Counted from the first letter of the stretch, positions 1 to 13,160 are shown. The stretch is 64,000 nucleotides of DNA from Rachycentron canadum (GCA_038496675.1 CM076669.1:5528696-5592695); one strand, 5' to 3'. The notes: a model not told the origin generated them from the sequence alone. Program-made: numbers and translations.

Positions 1-3000
1 CGGACCTCTGTAGCCCGCTCTTCATCTCTGCTTGGTGCCAGCAGCTCAAGGCTATATTAACCGACTTTATCTCTGGTTCTGCTACATCAATTTTTACCCA
101 GTTTTTGAAGACTCTATCACACGTTTCACACTGTAATGTTAAATCTGTTTTCTTTTGCAAGCAGTTTGTGGTCAGGTCAGGTAGCTTCAGTCAGAAATTG
201 GTCACAGTTAACTCATTGTTCTGTTTACGTCAGTCACAGGGTCTGAATCCCTTTGGGAAGTGGAAGGAAAGGAGACTGGCAGCGCAAATGCGCAGCTGAC
301 AAATCTGCACAAATGATGTGATGCAGACATGTCAACATGGACCAGAATCTCAAAGGAACATTTCCAATATTTTGTGGACTAGCCTGTGTTAGTGTGGTTC
401 CTAATAGTGCTTGGAGAGTGTAAATTTCAATAGACCTGGATCCTTGTGGTTCAGCAGGAGCTGTGATTACTAGAAGTCATGAATAGAATGAGTGCTCTCA
501 TTATACAGCAACTGCGCTATTGTGAGTATGAAAAGCATGGCGTCCTTCAAATTTTCATCCTCCTTCATTTTATTATTCAGTACACTCCTCTCAGTCTCAG
601 TTTTACAAGTTTTTTGTGTGTGCGCGTGTGCGTGCGTGTTTTTCATCCTTTACATCTTCCCCCATCTTCTCCCGGACATATCTCCTACAGGGATTGTGGA
701 AAGTTGAGATTGATCTACGGCGCTCGCTGTGTGGTCAGCCCCATAGGAGATGTTTGTGTAATGGCTTCTATACGAACACTGTCAAAGCTGATGACGATCC
801 GGCAGCTCTCAGCAGCCCGTGTGAACACTGTGTAGACAAGCCCCAGCAGGAAACGCTAAGCCTCCCCCTTTTAACCCCTGCCGCTTTGTCACTTCCACTG
901 GCTCTTCTCATTAATTCAACATGACTTTCCTATGGTGAAACCTCAGCTTCAAGTGGCCAAATGATGGAGTTCTTGGTTTAAGCATGGATGTAAGCCATGA
1001 AATATGAATATGAGGGTATTTAAGCCATGGCTTATGTATGAGCGCTATGTTTGCAACTGCTTCGATGAATGATTTAACTGTAAAGCAAGGAGTTTATCAG
1101 TAGCCGCCCTCATCTCACACTTTCACCTCGATATTTTGTAACCCAGGCAATAGGTTCGTTCTCTTTCTCTTTCCCCTCACACCCCATGTTCGGATTCAGA
1201 TATCTCCAGTGCCCAGCTGCTTGCTCACCGTGCTGAATCATTTTCTGCCGTGAAAAGGGGTGACAGCGAGACATGAAAATACTTATTGCAACCAATGTTT
1301 TTCCCCCCGTCACCCTCTAATCTCCTCTGTTTCTCATCCACTATGCATCTGTCGCTAAGTCTTCCTCTCTTTTTTTGTCATCCCCCCACCCCGATATTTA
1401 TTTTCTTCATCTTGGTTCTTTCATCCTGTTTTCTTTCCTTTTCCTGTCTATTCGAAGACGATGGTAATATGCCAGTGAAGTCTTTCCCTGGCCCCGTCCG
1501 TCACTCCACATCAAAGCTTTGCTTGTTCTCCAGCTCCCTTTTCTTCATGGTCTATTACTCTACCCTCTCTTGTTGACAGAGAGATGCTGTTCAGTGTGTG
1601 CGTATGTGTGTGTATGCATACATAGTTAAAGGGACTTCTCCGTCTTCATTTGCATCCCCTGAAGGACCAGTCCCCAGACTTGACGAGATGTTTCACTTCC
1701 ATAGCCGACAGTGGACTTTGCCTCGTAGTAGGCAAGACAAAGGCAAAATGGCAATCAGTCAAAATTGCTTTTCAAGGCAATGCTGCTTTCAGGGAAGCAA
1801 GTTGCTCATTTGGTTGAGAGTCAGAGAGAAAACTGTGTGCTTGTGTAGTCAGTGCGCTTTGAGGCTTTCATTAGCTTTCCCTGAGCTCATTCAGAGCGAA
1901 CGAAAATGAAAGCAAAGAGGGATGTGTGGTAAAGAAGACACAGCCCGGGTAAAACCAGGCTGAGAGGCGCTTGTGCTTTGTTGATGTCGTCCTCCCAGCA
2001 TAATTCATGCTTTAGTGAAATCTAGGACATAATCTTCCGCTCTTTTCAGCCTCAGCACGTCCAGATAGCGGCATATTTACAGTGTTACCAAGCAGGAGTT
2101 ACAATAATGTCTAAGTCAGGAGAGAACATCACCTCTATAGTCTGGTCTCAGCACTTTTTCATTGCAGAAATAAATCTTCAAAATGTTTTTGTTCCATGTC
2201 CAAAACTAAGCTAAATGTGACACACACACTGCTCTCACTGCAAATCCGGGAATGAGGCGGATGGCTCTGGTAAATAATCAAAAAATGAACCTGCGCAAGA
2301 CACGTGTGAAGTGTGAAATGGCTATTTTTGTAGCTTTGCATGCAGCTTTACAACAAGCTGGTAATTTCCTCACCTTGAAAAACACATTTACAGTTCAATT
2401 CGATTCACACTGCGTATGGCGCAAGATTGGAAGGGAAGCCACGATGAATTATGGATGGAAAATATGACGACTGGATTTTCAATATCTCCACAAATTTTAC
2501 ATTCAACTGGCAGTGCCACATGATTGGTCTCTGGTAATATATTTGTGGTATATTTATCCATATTTAGATCCTGTGTAAAGGATTGAGATAAAGGAATTCA
2601 AGGCCACACTTCTCTTTTTGTTTCCAGTTTTCTTGAACCAACAAGAGCTCTGCCAATTTGAATAAATATAAAAGAAGTGGATTTGAAAATGCCCTCATTG
2701 ACACAGTGGTTGTGAACCCCTCGAGCCCAAACACAAAACTTTCTTTGTCATCTTCTCCTAAGTATGCTTACTTGTGCACTTGCTGCTTGTTTTGTCTCCA
2801 TCTTGTGAACTACAACACCACAATGCAACGTGAGGCTGGAAAATATTGTCAGTATTGTCTGATGTTTAGGCTTTTATTTGATAGTATCAAATATTGCAAT
2901 ATTTCTATAATATTCTTTTCTCTTTTTTTTCAGTTTAGCAGTTTTGCACAGTAAAGATAACACTGTAAATTGTATTGCTTAAAAAATATTTACTGGATTG

Positions 3001-3332
3001 AGATATTCAGATTTGGATATCACCCAAGCCTACACAGTTTCACTGCCCTAGTTTTTTTTTTTTTTTTTTTTTCAACATTTGACCATATCCCTTGTACTTC
3101 TTCAGAAAATGGAAAACAAAAATGTGCTTTTCTTACCACTGAAAAAAGTGATAACCCCCCCAAACCCTTATATTTGGCCATGTGATGTCACCCAAGTCTT
3201 ATCTATCATATCAGGTGTGTCTCAACATTAAAAACCTACCAGCTTGTTGTGAGGCTGCGTCGAAAGCTGTAAGAAAGAAAAAAGGTGGGTTTATTTTGTG
3301 CAGATTCCTTCATCAAAAGGTCCATGAAAATT

Positions 3333-3348
3333 TTATATTTTATATATA

Positions 3349-3379
<31 letters not shown>
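3333..3379. repeat. AT-rich microsatellite
   Basis: Alternating AT/TA sequence ending in a pure (AT)n run directly before the adapter remnant. It is a likely reason that the assembly broke here. Confidence 0.9.
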
Positions 3380-3398
3380 CTGTCTCTTATACACATCT
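3380..3398. other. Residual Tn5/Nextera mosaic-end adapter sequence
   Basis: The 19 bases CTGTCTCTTATACACATCT match exactly the Tn5 mosaic end used in Nextera libraries (read in the read-through direction). They follow an AT microsatellite and lie 53 bases before a run of Ns. A natural Tn5 is not supported, because nothing else of IS50 is present. This is most simply untrimmed library adapter built into the contig end, so bases 3399-3451 between it and the gap may also not belong here. Confidence 0.9.
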
Positions 3399-3451
3399 TA
3401 GGAAGACAAGCACTGCGACATGATCACCAAGGATCGCCATAGTCCATGCTA

Positions 3452-3789
3452 NNNNNNNNNNNNNNNNNNNNNNNNNNNNNNNNNNNNNNNNNNNNNNNNN
3501 NNNNNNNNNNNNNNNNNNNNNNNNNNNNNNNNNNNNNNNNNNNNNNNNNNNNNNNNNNNNNNNNNNNNNNNNNNNNNNNNNNNNNNNNNNNNNNNNNNNN
3601 NNNNNNNNNNNNNNNNNNNNNNNNNNNNNNNNNNNNNNNNNNNNNNNNNNNNNNNNNNNNNNNNNNNNNNNNNNNNNNNNNNNNNNNNNNNNNNNNNNNN
3701 NNNNNNNNNNNNNNNNNNNNNNNNNNNNNNNNNNNNNNNNNNNNNNNNNNNNNNNNNNNNNNNNNNNNNNNNNNNNNNNNNNNNNNNNN
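3452..3789. other. Assembly gap (338 Ns)
   Basis: A run of unknown bases. It is bordered on the left by an AT repeat, adapter sequence and a short anonymous stretch, and on the right by CCCCCA-type low-complexity sequence (3790-3809). Translations that cross it are meaningless. Confidence 1.
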
Positions 3790-5104
3790 CCACCCCCACC
3801 CCCACCCCCGTCTGGATAGTTTGACCTATGTGGGTTGACTGGCGACAGTGCTCCATAATGGCTACTCACCGGAGCATCAAAGATGGCCCATCAAGACATT
3901 TAAAGTGTTTCGTCGTTTGTGACGGGTCACAAATAGCCAAAGCACATCACCTGTCCCCCTCCCTTTTCTCTGCTAATGCTGCATCAGTCATCCAGATGTT
4001 CTGGCCCTGCGGTGACTTTGATCCCAACACTTTCACGTTCGATGACGACTCCAGCTTCGTGTCATTTTAAGGGTTGGTGGGTGTGGGTTGCCTCTGTTCT
4101 CAGAACAGAGGTGCACCACAAGCTGGCCCCTCAGCCCCTGGAGTACTTTTGCATAATCTTTTCTTTGAGAGCAGATACTCATCAAAGAGAGGCAGATAAT
4201 GAACGATGGCCTCGTCAACCAGAAAAGCCCAAAAAGCCCACACTTCTCTTTGATTCTCATTTCTTATTTTATACAGCACAGCAGGGTGATGGTGTCATGA
4301 AGAAAGAACAAAGTTTTCATTTCTTCCTCCCACCTTTCTTTCTTTAATACATCTGGTATAGAATTCATGAATTACTTTGTAAGACACAGTGTGTGTCCAT
4401 ATGTCAGCTCATGTGCAGAACATGTGCAGGGATGTAGCTACACATGAGGATGCTGGAGTCTTGTCTTTGGTACTTTGAGGGTTTTAACAACCGTAAAAGG
4501 AGTTTACATTTTATTTTTTTACAAAATGTTCAAGCAGAATTCTCCAAAATTTGCTGCTTCTCGCTTCTCAAGTGTGAAGATTTTCTTCATTTCCTTGTCT
4601 TATGTGATTGTAAACTCAATATTTTAGGAACTTAGTGTTGGACAGATTCAACAATAATGAAAACAACCATTAGTTGCAGGTCTAAAATGTATTCATAGTG
4701 CTTTTTCATTTAGGACTAAAAAAATCTGAACATGAAAGAGGATTTTTCCTTGTTAGTTTAGAAGAGACTTTAAATTTAGACCAATATTTAAAGAATTGAA
4801 ATAATTAAAGAAAAAATTTAAAGGCTGCATATATATTCTGTGTCTCTTTCTCAGGGGTTGAGATTGAATTCAGACTCCAGACACCACAGTGTTGGTACAA
4901 TCCCTGTATATGTGACTGTGAGTGGAGGTAGTTAACCTTCACTCATATAGTCCCCCTCCACTTATGAATGATTTCCTTTATGCGATGTGAAATGTCGCCA
5001 TATTTCAACATCTCTGATGAGCGAGAGCGGAGTGGACAGCAGACACTCAAGCAAATGAAGGACTTGGTATCACAGGGGCTGTAAGAGAGATTGATTACAT
5101 GATA

Positions 5105-5495
5105 CATAACAAAGGCTTATTTAGTTTTAAAGGAGCTATTTGTAATTTTGGCTGTTGCTACGTAGCAAACGTTAGCATTAACAGCTGTTTACTAAGCAAG
5201 ATTGTGAGTTCAGCATCAAACTTCACTCCTTTGCTCACCAACGGCTGCCTCCAGCAGCAGGACAACAACGCCAGTGTCTTGTCTCGATCGCATCCTTTTT
5301 TCTACTGCAGTTAGCATGCTAACCAGCTAGCAGCACACCTCTGCTCAAGGGATGTAACGCAAGGATGGCTCAATGAACAACCAAGAGCTATTGGATAGAT
5401 TGCCATGAAATGTAATACAGACATTCATGGTCCCCAGAGAATGAACCTTATTGACTTGAATGACTCCCTGACTTTTCCTGTAGCATCATCATCAA
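5105..5495 (+). repeat. Dispersed teleost repeat with TTAGCATGCTAA palindrome
   Basis: The block contains the TTAGCATGCTAACCAGCTAGC-type motif (about 5310-5331), followed by diverged text resembling an abundant fish repeat (ATTGCCATGAAAT, then GACATTCATGGTCCCCAGAG, 5400-5440). The palindromic motif recurs in opposite orientation at about 22930-22955, and the second motif at 39998-40078 and 42110-42415. It is non-coding. The family name is not assigned. Confidence 0.6.
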
Positions 5496-5822
5496 TATAA
5501 ACAGAGAAAAGCTGCTAATTTTAACATTTAAAAAGCTGGAACAATCAAATCTTTGGTATTTTTGATTGATGCATATTGATCAAAAGGATTGACTATTGTA
5601 TGACCGCATATTGCATATTACCACGCATATCAAAAATAAAATAAAAATACCTGGTTTGCTGCAGACATCAGGATGTTCTGCCAAATGTGCAGAATTTCTT
5701 TTTAAAGTATGAATTGTTGTTCACTGGTCTGGTGGCGGAGACGGCTGCCAAGACGCTCCCAAATGCATAGTCTGCATTCTGTTGTTTCTTTCTCGCAAGC
5801 TCATTAACATTCACAGGAAAGT

Positions 5823-5856
5823 CACACACAGACACACACACACACACACACACACA
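5823..5856. repeat. CA microsatellite
   Basis: An interrupted (CA)n run. Shorter CA runs follow at about 6010-6021 and 6040-6055. Open frames across them on either strand are repeat artefacts. Confidence 0.9.
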
Positions 5857-6232
5857 AATTTAAGCATATTCTTCCAAAGCTGGGGCCTCACACTTCCACG
5901 CTGGCACACTTGATAGCAGAAGCAGACGGCTAATGAAGAGTTGTTTAACTTTGCTCATGAAGTCGTGCAGCACGTCAGAAGTAGTAGTTGTATTGTGCTT
6001 AAGGAGGAACACACACACACACTCCTCACATGTGCTTTCACACACACACACACACAATCTCTCTCTCACTGAATTATCATGGCAGAAGCAGGCCCACACT
6101 GACACGGCTTGTTAAAATAGTGACGACAGATGCTCTCCAAGGAGCAGACGTTATGTACAAATGAAGACCAGCGTAGTGTAAAAGCTCCTGAAAGCACCCA
6201 GCGATGCTCCCGCCATGTGGTGCATGATGCGT

Positions 6233-6233
<1 letters not shown>

Positions 6234-6281
<48 letters not shown>
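6234..6281. repeat. GA microsatellite
   Basis: An uninterrupted (AG)n run of about 24 units. It produces spurious Arg-Glu and Ser-Leu repeat peptides in the overlapping frames. Confidence 0.95.
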
Positions 6282-6284
<3 letters not shown>

Positions 6285-7639
6285 TATCATGGTTGTTGGA
6301 TGGATTAGACTGTAATGAAATTGGTTTGTGGAACGAGATGTGCGATAGGTTTTGGAACAGATATGTCTTCCTCTCTCTCCAATTCTGTCTTTTATATGTC
6401 TTACTCACTTGCCCACCATGTCCCATTTCCAAACTCCAGTCTTCTGCTGCGTCTTCACATCTTCTGCTAATTAAGAGATCAAAAAGAGGGGAAGAGATGA
6501 TAAACCAGTTCTCCTCCCCTGTTTGTCTCTCTTTTTCTCCCCCTCTCTCCAAGGTTGTTTGTGTATCTTTCCTTGGCAGTGTTTGTGCGCAGCCTCTCCC
6601 ATGACACAGAGTGTCTATTACAAAGCCTTTAGCCCAATGTAGATTAATGGAAAATAATGAGAAAGGGGGCATAAATATGCATTGCCATCCTGGTGGGACA
6701 AGCATGGTTTTTTTTTTTCACTTTATTTAGAAACACACATGCAGTAATGACACACATACTCCACACCACAAACCGCTGAAACAATTAGTTGATTAATCAT
6801 TGTTGATCATCAGAAAATGAATGAATGAATGAATGAATGGCAACATCAACAACAGGTCGATTGTTATGATATTTGGCAGCGAGGAAGGTTTCAACCCCCA
6901 TCTCTGAGAAATGACATTTATATACAAGTAAAGTGCAAAATAGTCATAGGGAGGCGGTGGTGGGGGTGGATGGTGGGTGTAGCCCGGGGTTTCGCATCAT
7001 GAGTCCTGCATGTGGTTGTGTTAGGCATAGATGGATCGATAAGGTTAAAGATAGACTGTTTTTTTTTTTTTAAATGTTAAAAAAAGTATATCCATCCTGT
7101 CTCATGCTTTAAAACACATGCACGTGTTTTTTTTTTCTTTTTTTTTTTTGATTTAATTTAATCAAAACAAACCGCCATTCTCTAATCTTCACCAAGTGCT
7201 GTAGAAGCCTAAATATAACATTTAGTTATCGTTTGAATGATTATTATCTTGATTAAAAAGGTGGCATTTTGGTCATAATGTATTTTCTGTTGCAAATTAG
7301 TATATAAACATGATTTTTTTAATGAGGTTGGGCTGAAATACTTGGCCTCTTGGCAAAAATTAAAGAGACAATTTCATATATCAATCAATCAACAAATACT
7401 CAACAGATCAATTGACCACCAAAATAATCATGTCTTAATTTCTTTCTTTGTATAGAAATGTAAATGAAGCTACCAAGGAGCACTTTAATTACGCAAACAG
7501 CTGTAGGACAGTGTAACAATTAGCTAGTGAGGCTGTGAACACACATTTCGCGTTTGTTTTTTTCCCCGTTGTTGTGTTTTAACAGTGAATGTGCCATGAC
7601 CTTAAGTCACCGCTTCAGATTCTCAGTGCACTTGTGTTA

Positions 7640-7960
7640 AGGTACGACGACAGATGATTTGAGCTGAATGCCTCCTTCAGCTTCTCTCCTGCTCTCAGTT
7701 GTTTCCGCTCCCCTTTCATCTCCCGGTGTATATCCCAGAATTTGTCCTAATTAGCCTCCGCTGTTATTCTGGCCCTTTGTCTGACTTTTGTGTCGGAAAG
7801 CAATCAGTGCAGCGCAGAGACGAGGAGTCGCCACAGGAAGAGGAATAAAAACCAAACATCAAGGCCAAGACGTCAAACACAAGATGCTAACAACAGGAGC
7901 ACGAATTAGACTCCATGCAGGTTTTCATTAATTTGAGTGCTCATCATGCATATTGGGTCC
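7640..7960. promoter_or_regulatory. Possible conserved noncoding element
   Basis: A unique, compositionally balanced stretch without simple repeats or coding potential, containing homeodomain-type cores such as CCTAATTAGCC (about 7747-7757). The texture differs from the surrounding low-complexity intron. This is a weak inference from sequence texture; only cross-fish alignment can confirm it. Confidence 0.2.
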
Positions 7961-8396
7961 TCCTTTCAGTTTATTCATCCCCTCAGTTTCTTTATTCGGT
8001 TCCCTTTTCTTAATTCATGTGAACAAACAACTGCGCACTCACTTTAATAACAAGCAAACGCTATACATTTTTAAAGCATGCTCATTGAATTTCAAGTTAA
8101 CCCTCTTTCAGTAATTAGGGAAATGCCATAATAAGTGTTAAAACATTATGTCTGATTTACCTGATATTTTGTTAAATAAAGGACCAACGTGTGAGTCTGG
8201 TCAGATGAATTACAGCTTATATTCACATTTTTACAATAATAGAAGACATTTTCCAAATAGCTGATAATTTAAAAGGTCAGTTTTACAAATCCATATATAA
8301 TTTAAATGATCTTTTACAGTTGAAGTAATAAAACCAAAGATTGCCTTAAAATGTTGTTTCATCTCATTAGCATCACTGTTTGCTAACCCAAACTAT

Positions 8397-8470
8397 AATA
8401 ATAATAACATAATAATAACTTTATTTATGTAGCACGGTTAAAATTAAAATGTACAAAGTGCCGCTAATTC
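8397..8470. repeat. Fragment of a dispersed teleost repeat (TTTATTTATGTAGCAC motif)
   Basis: ATAATAATAACTTTATTTATGTAGCAC followed by text about fragment-ending in ACAAAGTGC resembles a very common fish retroelement tail. Only a short fragment is visible. Confidence 0.5.
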
Positions 8471-9416
8471 GCATTCAACTGGTGAAATGAACTGATGTTG
8501 GAGCACTGACCATGATTAATCATCAAGAATGTGCTTACAAATTCCTTTTCAGCATCTTTTGACAGTGGATCAGTTCAAAATATTGCAATAAGGAAAATGA
8601 CTTAATGCTAGAGATGAATTGCAGAAATATGGTCAAAATTTTAAGGCATTAGTTACCAACACCATTTTGTTTTTCCTAATAAGAAATGATTAGCAGAGAC
8701 ACTTGCAGCTAATAGATCCTCATCTCATCAGTATGTAGATTTCAGAAGGGGCTATACTTAATTGTCAAGTGCAAATATTTCTAATTAACACCACATCTTA
8801 GAGGAAGGTCAATGAATGCATTCCTTCATGTAGTAGCTTGTATTTTAACTTCACCTCAAAGCTTTCAGTTTAACTAGTTTCTCTGTGCCTGTCAGCCTGT
8901 GTGCCCTGTGGGGACGACTGTTCAGCTATTTTTCCCACCTATCTATCAGCTTCTTTTTTTTTTTAGGGCCATTCCCGTCTGTCACTCAAACAGACAGCCA
9001 CCCATCACGCCGCTCTGTCACTCTCTTCCAACCCGGTTTATATTCTCTGGATAATCAGTCCAGGTGTGCAGGATGTTGTATTTTCGCACCCTGCCACCAT
9101 CTCTCCATCACTTGCCTTCGCCCATCACTATAGATTTGGCAGGGAGGAAGAGCGTTGTGGCATCTGCAGGAGTGATGACACTATAGTTACGTTTACTCTC
9201 ACTCCAGCATCATTTTGTAGACATTGAAGCCGACCACCGAGAGAATGATCTGAGGAAAAAATGTTATTTTCAGCGGTTAAAGTGACTACCTTAATGAAGC
9301 TGTTAGCTTGGTTCTGTCCCACGTGTAAAGCTCAATAATGTACACAGGAAGTCACAGCTCCTTGCCAGGAAGCACATGCTCTCAAAACATCAATACGCTT
9401 TTTTTTGCACGTTAGA

Positions 9417-9685
9417 GGGCGGCACGGTGGTCGGCGGTGCTTAGTGTTGTCGCACCACAGTAAGACTGTCCATTTCAGTTAATTGGTGACTCTAAATTGT
9501 CCGTCGGCTTGTTCGTTGACTGTTCAATGGTTAGGGTTAGGGTTGTTTGTCTCTATACGTTGGCCCTGGAATAAACCGGAAATGTACCCCACCCTTGCCT
9601 AATGTCAGCTGGGATTGGCTCTAGCCTCCCCCCCGCCCCACGCCCTGTCCAGATGAGCTGTATAAGATTATGGATGGATGCAATT
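9417..9685 (+). mobile_element. tRNA-derived SINE-like teleost repeat, diverged copy
   Basis: It begins GGCGGCACGGTGGT and continues through the diagnostic TTGGTGACTCTAAATTGTCC and AATGTCAGCTGGGATTGGCT blocks to an ATGGATGGATG tail. The same blocks occur in the better-preserved copy at 31422-31745. The central part, including the B-box region, is largely missing. A short GGTTAGGGTTAGGG inside it is part of this repeat copy and not a telomere. Confidence 0.8.
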
Positions 9686-11084
9686 GTGCATGTTTTGTTT
9701 GGATCAAGATATAATGTGAGCATTGGAAAGAAGCCATTATTGCTGGATAGACTGAGGCTAGCTGTCCCCCTGTTTCCAGATTTTGAGCTAAGTGGCTTTA
9801 GCTTCATATTTAGCGCACAAACATGAGTGACATGAGTGTTTTCAATTTAAATCTCTAAAATGAGTTGAAAAAGTGTTTTTCCAAAATGTTAATGAACTAT
9901 TTAAATAATCAATCAGTTATGAAGAGCAGAGAGCCTTTCAGTCACTGAAGTGATAGTAGGGGTTATTTGAGGTCAGGGTATTACCTGCAGCAGATTCAAA
10001 TCAATGTACTGCAGGTTTAGAGAGGTGATGTGTTTCTGTGGACAGGGACAGCAAATAAAACCTATATTAGCCACTTACAAACATGCCCGCATATTAAAGC
10101 TAATGTCAGTTTAAGTGGAAGCTATATTTGGAATATGTTCAGTGCTTTATTTTGCTGTCAAACAGCCCTTTCTTTCATATTCAGCTCATCCTCTCCATTT
10201 CCCTGCCTCTCTTCTTGTCTCTGTTTCTCAACCTTTGTCTCTTCTTTTAATGTCAAAAACACTGCCGGTGTCTGCTGAAGAGAAATCATCAGGTCTCATG
10301 AATCTTTTCGTGCCTGACCAGCAGCATCTCTCTCTGTTAGCGTCCTTCGCCTTCTCTCCCTGTGTTTTTTTTTTTCATCAAGTCAAACCAGCTCTGAGGT
10401 GGAAATGAGCCTTCCTGTCTCTGGGGACTCGGGAAGAAATGTGTTTCACGATGCTTAGCTCCATACCGCCATCCCTCCCACCACCCATGGGAAAATAGAT
10501 GGTAAAGAAAATGCCTGAGTGACCCCTCTTTATTTCTGACACTTACACACATGAGCACGTTGCTGCTGCATCATCTCTCGCAGATTGTGTTCAGACCTCA
10601 TTGCGTAAAGACAGTAAGTGGGTTTTTACTTTCCCACGACAGTCATTTGTCACCATTTCCCCCCTCTTCATTTCCTCCATTTCTTTCATAAGGACTTGGC
10701 TTGTTTTATTCAGCTCCTTTTCAAGTTCCTTCTCCCACTCGGCTCCCAAGTATCATCCCTCTATAATCCCTCAAGTCTCTCTATAACCCCCTTTCATTTT
10801 TACATATCCAGGACATTAAGGTCCAGGCAGGCGCACTCATTAACAAACAAGAATGCATGCCACATCTTCAAGGAAAAAAAAAAAACACATACCAGTTTCT
10901 GGGAGCTTTTCTTCTCTTCCTTCTCTGCATATTTTATTTATTTCTGCCTCACTTTTCTGCAGGCGGTTTGAGTTGAGGGATGTGGGGCTCTGAGGGTCCG
11001 TGATAAGGGGCTTCCATCGGCCCCACGCAGGGACTGGCTAGATAGGTGAATACTAAGCTGCACACTGCATGGTTATCTGCCAGT

Positions 11085-11086
<2 letters not shown>

Positions 11087-11165
<79 letters not shown>
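11087..11165. repeat. CA microsatellite, about 39 units
   Basis: A nearly perfect (AC)n run. The poly-Cys/Val minus-strand frame over it is an artefact. Confidence 0.97.
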
Positions 11166-11168
<3 letters not shown>

Positions 11169-11659
11169 CTAGTTTACATACACAAAACATGCATGCTTTA
11201 ACACACACATGTATTTACCCACATATATACAATTTAATACATAAAATGAGAGCTTATTGTTTACTTTTAAATCAAGAGATATACATTTAATTTTTTTATA
11301 CAACTTTTGTAAAAAGAGATGTTACAATTTTTTTCACTTACTTTAAGCATTTTCTGAACCATAGGTGTTGTTAGACGACCTCATTAACTCTAAACTACAG
11401 ACATTTGGAGAGCTTATTTATCCTGTTCTCCATCTCTATATTCTGGTTTTTGGTGGTGGCTTTTGCAAATAAATTGAGCTCCAAGCTCTTTTGCTAAGCC
11501 TCATTAATTTATTTTGCTTTGCAACTAATTTAAGAAACATTGTATTTACAGATCAGTGGTGAGGAAGCACAATGCATATTGAACTGCATGCTTCAGAGAG
11601 CATTGTTTTTGCTGTACATTTAGTTGGAAATGGATAACATCAAATTTTTCACCCTTCAA

Positions 11660-12610
11660 TTTATTTTCAATTACCCACAAAGACAAAGTGAAAACATGTT
11701 TTTTGTGATTTTAGTACACTGTAAAGCTCTAGTTTAACAAAATGTGGTCAGGTGCATCCTCTAACGTGAGATGTCTAGAACATAACTGGAGTCCATCTAT
11801 TGCAAACTGAGCTGATTGGACAGTTTCAAAAGGCACCTACTTCCTAGAGTTGGTCAGGGAGGTAAATAAGCGCCCAATGTTGACCCTACTAGAGCTTTTG
11901 AAGTTGAGTCCTCTGCAGAGATGTGAGAACCTGATGGAAGAACGACCATCTCAGCAGCAGGCCATCAATCAGCCTTTATGGTAGCCACTTTGAGTAAAAG
12001 GCATATGGAAGCCTGGGAGCATGAGGAAAAAGATCTTCCGTTCTGATGAGACTAAAATTAAACTCCAAGGACCACATTTGAAGACACCAGATGGTGCTCA
12101 TCACCGGACTATCCATCCCTATAGTGAGACATGGTGGTGGCAGTGTCATGTTATGGGGCGGGCTCCTCCTTTCAAGAAAACCTCAAAGAGTAGCACACAT
12201 CACAACCTGAGACTGGGGCTGCAGCAGCTCGCCTTTCAGCACAACGATGACCGAACCTCACAGCCAAGACAACACAGGAGTGGCTGGGACAAATCTCTGA
12301 CTGTCCTTGAGTGGCCCAGCCAAAGCTCAGACACAAACCCCCAGAGAACATCTGTGGAGAGACCTGAAGATGGCAGCTCCCAGACGCTTCCTATCCAATA
12401 TGACGGAGCTTGAGAGGATCTGCAGGGAAGAATGGGATAAAGTGGCTAAATCCAGGTGTGCAAAGCTTGTGGAGACTTACCCAAGAAGGCTGAAGTTGTA
12501 ACTGTTGCCAAAAAAAGCTTCATCAAAGTACTGAATTATGGATCTGAATACTTTTAAAATTAAGAGATTTAGATTTTTAATGAGTGGGCAATTGGACTGA
12601 TGGGCAATAA
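11660..12610 (+). mobile_element. Degraded Tc1/mariner-family DNA transposon (Tc1-like)
   Basis: Broken Tc1-like transposase remains in + orientation. A SDETK block near 12045 corresponds to the first catalytic Asp region. The TGGTGGTGGCAGTGTCATG block near 12131 encodes the family's HGGGSVM region in a shifted frame. FQHND near 12235 marks the second Asp region. VLEWPSQS near 12303 is followed after a frame change by EHLWRDLKMAA, the third acidic (E) region, and by a C-terminal tail ending KLVETYP near 12480. Upstream, about 11650-11880 resembles the 5' noncoding part and TIR area, joined directly to GTCAGGGAGGT, so the helix-turn-helix DNA-binding part is deleted. Several frameshifts make it inactive. 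The ends are approximate because the right TIR is not clear. Confidence 0.88.
12040..12500 (+). pseudogene. Tc1-like transposase remnant
   Basis: Two overlapping open frames (12021-12413 and 12307-12501) together cover the DDE catalytic half of a Tc1 transposase but are out of phase with each other. The SDETK, FQHND and VLEWPSQS motifs are in one frame; EHLWRDLKMA and the C-terminal helix are in the other. The N-terminal paired-like DNA-binding domain is absent. It is a dead gene within the element at 11660-12610. Confidence 0.85.
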
Positions 12611-12749
12611 CACTTAAAACACAATAAAACATCCATAAAGAATAGATTGTGGTGCTGGATACATACCATGATTATAGAATTCATACATGCTAAAACATTT
12701 TGCTAGTCTCAAACTTACCTCTTATGACCCATGCGTACATTCGCTCTGC

Positions 12750-13160
12750 TTACCTGCCTTTCAAAAATGAGTTTCATTGGCTTAACGTGCAGCCCACGCT
12801 CTCCATTCAGCCGTCATTAGCGCTAACACAAGGAGGCAGATTAATGCGGGAGGTTTCCAGCAGGTGGGTAGCGGAGGAAAGGTTAACATAACAGAAGTGA
12901 TGAATGAATCACTTTGAGCACCATTGTTTCGTTACACTCTGCCATTGTAATCATAATGATGTTTTGCGCCACTCAGAAATTGTCCTTTATTCTTAATCAA
13001 AATTGATTTTATTTTTGACTGGCCCTCCCTGCCAAACCTCTGTGGCATATGAATGTGTTGCATATGTTCGAATGTGATTAAGTGCATTTAATTAAGCCGC
13101 AGCCAGATGGTCCTGCCGGTGATTTTTATGCCGCCTTATGTTTTATAGTATAGATTATAA
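12750..13160. promoter_or_regulatory. Possible conserved noncoding element
   Basis: A unique stretch directly after the Tc1 relic, containing homeodomain-type cores (GCCGTCATTAGCGCTAA near 12811, GCATTTAATTAAGCCGC near 13084) and no stable open frame. Such ATTA-rich, repeat-free islands in introns of neural scaffold genes are often enhancers; here this is inference only. Confidence 0.25.

Noticed and set aside
3387..3869. Open frames spanning the run of Ns
   Set aside because: Artefacts of the assembly gap.
9530..9545. Telomere-like GGTTAGGGTTAGGG
   Set aside because: Only two units, lying inside a diverged SINE copy (9417-9685); not an interstitial telomere array.
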